A stretch of 8,514 nucleotides of DNA from Thermoplasmata archaeon (lineage in GTDB: Archaea > Thermoplasmatota > Thermoplasmata > Thermoplasmatales > Thermoplasmataceae): NCBI GenBank assembly GCA_021850835.1, contig JAJZKS010000066.1, positions 1 through 8,514 of the forward strand. Direction: 5' to 3'. A program made the translations under genes and the position numbers. Under the pieces are notes generated by a model. That model was not told where the DNA came from. It saw only the letters and a program-made list of their open reading frames with translations, and made no database searches. Shown one piece after another: positions 6,348 to 8,514 of the stretch; within the stretch, counting starts at the first letter, position 1; each line of letters opens with the position of its first letter.

Positions 6348-7783
6348 AATCCGTATTCTCTCCATCTTTTCCTTACTGTATCTTTAATTTCTTCAGGCAC
6401 ATCCATCACTTCTGGCCAGTTTCTGGTGAAGCCTTCGGCCTGTCCCTTACGTGTGGCATCAATGCCCATTTTTGAACCGTAATTAAACTGTTGGGATGCG
6501 TGATCCAGGCTGTCAGTTACTGTTCCAGGCACAATAAACACATCCCTCTGGGGGTCTATTCTGGTGCTCATGGCCCATATTACCTGTTTTCTGTCATGGA
6601 CGTCAATGTCTGAATCCACAACAACAATTATTTTTGAAAACATTAGCTGGCCAAGCCCCCACAATGCGAACATTACTTTCTTGGCCTGCCCCGGATACCT
6701 TTTCCTTATGGAAACCACAACCATATTGTGGAAGACCGCCTCTTCCATGGTATTCATATCCATTATCTCAGGGATCTGGAACCTGATAATGGGCAGAAAC
6801 ATCCTTTCTATGGCTTTTCCAATTATTACGTCCTCGTGCCATAGCTTCCCAACTATGCTGGTGGGATAGATGGGGTTCTTCTTCTCTATAACCCTCTTCA
6901 CGTGGAAAACAGGAAACTGTTCTTCCAGGGAATAATAGCCAGTGTGGTCTCCAAATGGACCTTCCAGCCTCGTTTCAGCGGGATCAACAATTCCTTCCAG
7001 AACAATTTCCGCGTTCCTCGGGTATTGCAGGTCGACAGTCTGTCCCTGTGTGAGTTCCATCTTTTTTCTTGAAACAAGGCCTGCAAAGGAAAATTCATCA
7101 AGTCCATTTGGAAGCGGAGCAACAGCGGAGAAGATTGTCAGTGGATCTGTTCCAAGGACCACGGCGACTTCCATTGGCTTCTTCTTTTCTGAGTAATCGT
7201 GATAGTGTTCTGCACCGCCCTTATGTATCTGCCAGTGCATCCCAAGGGTTTCGTCATCATATAGTTGTAGCCTGTACATGCCAACATTACGGTGCCCAGT
7301 TTCGGGATCCCGTGACACAACTACAGGCAAAGTGATGAACCTGCCTGCATCTCCCGGCCAGGTTTTGCATATAGGGTACCTGGAAAGTTCAGGTTTTTCA
7401 ATGATGGTGTGAGATGATCCCATGGAAGAGGAGACCTTGGGTTTTATGCCCCCCAGCTCTTTCATCATCTGCAGGCCTTTGGATATAAGTGAATCGGTAT
7501 CGCTTGGGACCTGTACCAGGCCAAGTAGCCTGTTCCCAATATTCTCGGGTTCATCCCCCAGAACCATTTTCATTCTCTCCCAATCGGAGAAAAGGTTGCC
7601 TACGGCTGGTATATCGGACCCCCTGACTTTGTTGAAGAGAATGGTCGTCTTCTTTCCCACCCTCTGCTCCTCGCTCAATATGTGGGTCAGTTCCAGATCT
7701 GGATCTACAGGGACATCTACATCCCTGAGCATAGACTTCACACGAAGTGCGTCCAGATAATCCCCTAGGTCAGCGAAAACCAT
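6344..7783 (-). CDS. ubiD: UbiD-family decarboxylase (prenylated-FMN dependent)
   Basis: Cytoplasmic decarboxylase of the UbiD superfamily, expected to remove the carboxylate from a prenylated aromatic acid using prenylated FMN. The 479 residues match the 480-500 of UbiD. Conserved pieces appear in order: NVGMYRLQ (166-173), GMHWQIHKGGAEHY (181-194), NGLDEFSFAG (226-235), EGPFGDHTGYYS (274-285) in the cofactor and active-site region, SDIDVHDRKQVIWA (391-404), and YGSKMGIDAT (435-444) near the end. It heads a two-gene operon with ubiA through an ATGA overlap, so the product is probably the quinone-pathway enzyme (UbiD or MqnL role) rather than a phenolic-acid decarboxylase. No UbiX, the flavin prenyltransferase needed for its cofactor, is in the window. 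The ATG at 7783 was chosen over a TTG at 7801 because GGGGAGG lies four bases ahead of it. Confidence 0.95.
   Translation of the reverse strand: MVFADLGDYLDALRVKSMLRDVDVPVDPDLELTHILSEEQRVGKKTTILFNKVRGSDIPAVGNLFSDWERMKMVLGDEPENIGNRLLGLVQVPSDTDSLISKGLQMMKELGGIKPKVSSSMGSSHTIIEKPELSRYPICKTWPGDAGRFITLPVVVSRDPETGHRNVGMYRLQLYDDETLGMHWQIHKGGAEHYHDYSEKKKPMEVAVVLGTDPLTIFSAVAPLPNGLDEFSFAGLVSRKKMELTQGQTVDLQYPRNAEIVLEGIVDPAETRLEGPFGDHTGYYSLEEQFPVFHVKRVIEKKNPIYPTSIVGKLWHEDVIIGKAIERMFLPIIRFQIPEIMDMNTMEEAVFHNMVVVSIRKRYPGQAKKVMFALWGLGQLMFSKIIVVVDSDIDVHDRKQVIWAMSTRIDPQRDVFIVPGTVTDSLDHASQQFNYGSKMGIDATRKGQAEGFTRNWPEVMDVPEEIKDTVRKRWREYGL
6358..6363 (-). promoter_or_regulatory. Probable Shine-Dalgarno site of ubiA
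   Basis: Reads GGAGAG on the minus strand, inside the last codons of ubiD and ten bases before the ATG at 6347. It supports that start over the ATG at 6365, which would overlap this site. Confidence 0.5.
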
Positions 7784-7787
7784 TATG

Positions 7788-7794
7788 CCTCCCC
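7788..7794 (-). promoter_or_regulatory. Shine-Dalgarno site of ubiD
   Basis: GGGGAGG on the minus strand, four bases before the ubiD ATG at 7783. It is the same heptamer as the one ahead of acdB. It decides the start codon, though the TATA box just upstream would by spacing start the transcript at or past this site. Confidence 0.6.
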
Positions 7795-7802
7795 ATTGCA
7801 AC

Positions 7803-7810
7803 TTTAAATA
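7803..7810 (-). promoter_or_regulatory. TATA box of the ubiD-ubiA operon
   Basis: TATTTAAA on the minus strand, centred about 23.5 bases before the ubiD ATG. It is the strongest TATA match in the gap between ppdK and ubiD and implies that ubiD-ubiA can be transcribed separately from ppdK. A perfect 10-base palindrome GAAAATTTTC (7824-7833) lies 13 bases farther upstream and could be a regulator site. Confidence 0.6.
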
Positions 7811-7846
7811 TCATCTTTTGTACGAAAATTTTCCGGGAGGTGAATT

Positions 7847-7875
7847 AGCTGGGGAGTCGACAAAAGTCCACAGCT
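7847..7875 (-). terminator. Possible hairpin after ppdK
   Basis: Arms AGCTG and CAGCT enclose a mismatch, a further GGA/TCC pairing and an 11-base loop with a TTTT run. It sits 27 bases past the ppdK stop and upstream of the ubiD promoter, so it may help end the ppdK transcript. The stem is short and no long T-run follows directly, hence low confidence. Confidence 0.25.
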
Positions 7876-7901
7876 TACCTGTCTAGATGCCTTCAGGGAA
7901 T

Positions 7902-8514
7902 TCAGCGTTTCCTGCCCTCAAGAACAGCCCTTGCAGCAGAGAGCCTTGCGATTGGTATCCTGTAGGGGGAAGCTGAAACATAGTCCAACCCGATCCTGTT
8001 GCAGAAATAGATGGTTGAAGGGTCGCCCCCCTGTTCTCCACAGATCCCCACTTCAAGTTTCCTGTTGGTTTTTCTGCCCCTTTCAACCGCCATTTTCATG
8101 AGTTCACCGACGCCTTCCTCATCCACGGTGGCAAATGGGTCAGTTGGGAGTATTCCCTCTTCAACGTAGCTGGCAAGGAATTTCCCTTCAGCATCGTCCC
8201 TGCTGTAACCGAAGGTCATCTGTGTAAGGTCATTTGTGCCGAAAGAGAAGAAGTCTGCGAATTCTGCAATCTTGTCAGCAGTAATGCAGGCTCTCGGGAT
8301 TTCAATCATTGTGCCGAACTTATAATCGATGTCATTGTCTCCTGCGGCTTTTCTGGCTACCTCTTCAAGCCTCTCCCTGAGACGCTTAAGCTCATTCATG
8401 TGCCCGACCAGCGGTATCATTATTTCTGGGAGAATGGTGTGCCCCTGCTCCTTGACCTTGATGGCTGCGGTTATAATTGCCTTGACCTGCATTTCATAAA
8501 TCTCAGGGTAACTT
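7902..8514 (-). CDS. ppdK: Pyruvate phosphate dikinase, C-terminal part (5' end outside window)
   Basis: The last 203 codons of pyruvate phosphate dikinase, which interconverts pyruvate, ATP and phosphate with PEP, AMP and pyrophosphate. The frame is open through base 8513 and continues off the right edge. Only the PEP/pyruvate-binding TIM barrel is present. YPEIYEMQVKAI opens the visible part. MIEIPRA and SFGTNDLTQ hold the expected Mg ligands (Glu and Asp). FGYSRDDAEGKFL and the catalytic cysteine in GICGEQGGDP (Cys codon at 8040-8042) follow, then SASPYRIPIARL near the end. Cysteine is followed by GEQGG rather than the common GEHGG, a small change unlikely to abolish activity. In archaea the enzyme can serve gluconeogenesis or glycolysis. 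It yields pyrophosphate, which the pyrophosphatase encoded at 3304-3846 could remove. It lies 118 bases upstream of ubiD on the same strand. Confidence 0.96.
   Translation of the reverse strand, partial: SYPEIYEMQVKAIITAAIKVKEQGHTILPEIMIPLVGHMNELKRLRERLEEVARKAAGDNDIDYKFGTMIEIPRACITADKIAEFADFFSFGTNDLTQMTFGYSRDDAEGKFLASYVEEGILPTDPFATVDEEGVGELMKMAVERGRKTNRKLEVGICGEQGGDPSTIYFCNRIGLDYVSASPYRIPIARLSAARAVLEGRKR

Noticed and set aside
7784..7901. RNA gene or small ORF in the ppdK-ubiD gap
   Set aside because: No tRNA-like cloverleaf and no coding-like frame was found. The gap is accounted for by the ubiD promoter, a short palindrome and a weak hairpin.
7857..7903. Three 6-base palindromes (GTCGAC, TCTAGA, GAATTC) within 47 bases, resembling a cloning polylinker
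   Set aside because: About one 6-base palindrome is expected every 64 bases by chance. The last one spans the natural ppdK stop, and GAATTC also occurs inside genes elsewhere in the window. There is no vector sequence around them.
8031..8042. GEQGG instead of GEHGG after the catalytic cysteine of pyruvate phosphate dikinase
   Set aside because: The catalytic cysteine and metal ligands are intact and this position varies among relatives, so it is not strong evidence of a changed function.
1..8514. CRISPR array, insertion sequence, defence system or integrase
   Set aside because: No spaced direct repeats, terminal inverted repeats, transposase, nuclease or recombinase motifs were seen. All frames with domains are metabolic or transport genes.

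Overview
The window reads as a gene-dense piece of archaeal chromosome, most likely from a Thermoplasmatales-type acidophile (class Thermoplasmata). The archaeal assignment rests on several features. There is a two-subunit ADP-forming acyl-CoA synthetase. TATA-like boxes lie about 24-27 bases ahead of start codons, the layout of leaderless archaeal transcripts, and no clear -35/-10 pairs were noticed. GGGGAGG Shine-Dalgarno sites precede a gene inside an operon (acdB) and ubiD. AGG and ATA codons are favoured. The order-level placement is inference. No mobile element, CRISPR array, tRNA or rRNA is visible, and no gap between genes exceeds about 120 bases.

Layout from left to right. Bases 49-2122 (minus) hold the alpha and beta subunit genes of an ADP-forming acyl-CoA synthetase, overlapping by 11 bases. 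Upstream of them, also on minus, is a GHMP-superfamily sugar kinase of the heptose-7-phosphate kinase type (2198-3253). It is divergent from a class A inorganic pyrophosphatase gene (3304-3846, plus), and the two starts flank one self-complementary TATA box. An unrecognised 109-residue gene follows the pyrophosphatase two bases after its stop. Next is a 12-helix MFS transporter (4264-5502, plus) that converges on, and overlaps by 13 bases, a UbiA prenyltransferase gene. That gene (5490-6347, minus) is joined by an ATGA overlap to a UbiD decarboxylase gene (6344-7783, minus). The window ends in the C-terminal 203 codons of pyruvate phosphate dikinase (7902-8514, minus, 5' end missing).

Functionally the content is core metabolism. 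Pyruvate phosphate dikinase interconverts pyruvate and PEP. The acyl-CoA synthetase makes ATP from acyl-CoA. Pyrophosphatase pulls biosynthetic reactions forward. The UbiA-UbiD pair looks like the prenylation and decarboxylation steps of quinone synthesis, and its UbiA sequence resembles the enzyme of the futalosine menaquinone route. The points most worth a second look are the shared TATA box, the non-canonical first aspartate motif of UbiA, the altered third motif of the GHMP kinase, and the small two-cysteine protein after pyrophosphatase. I saw no convincing sign of a new defence system or mobile system.
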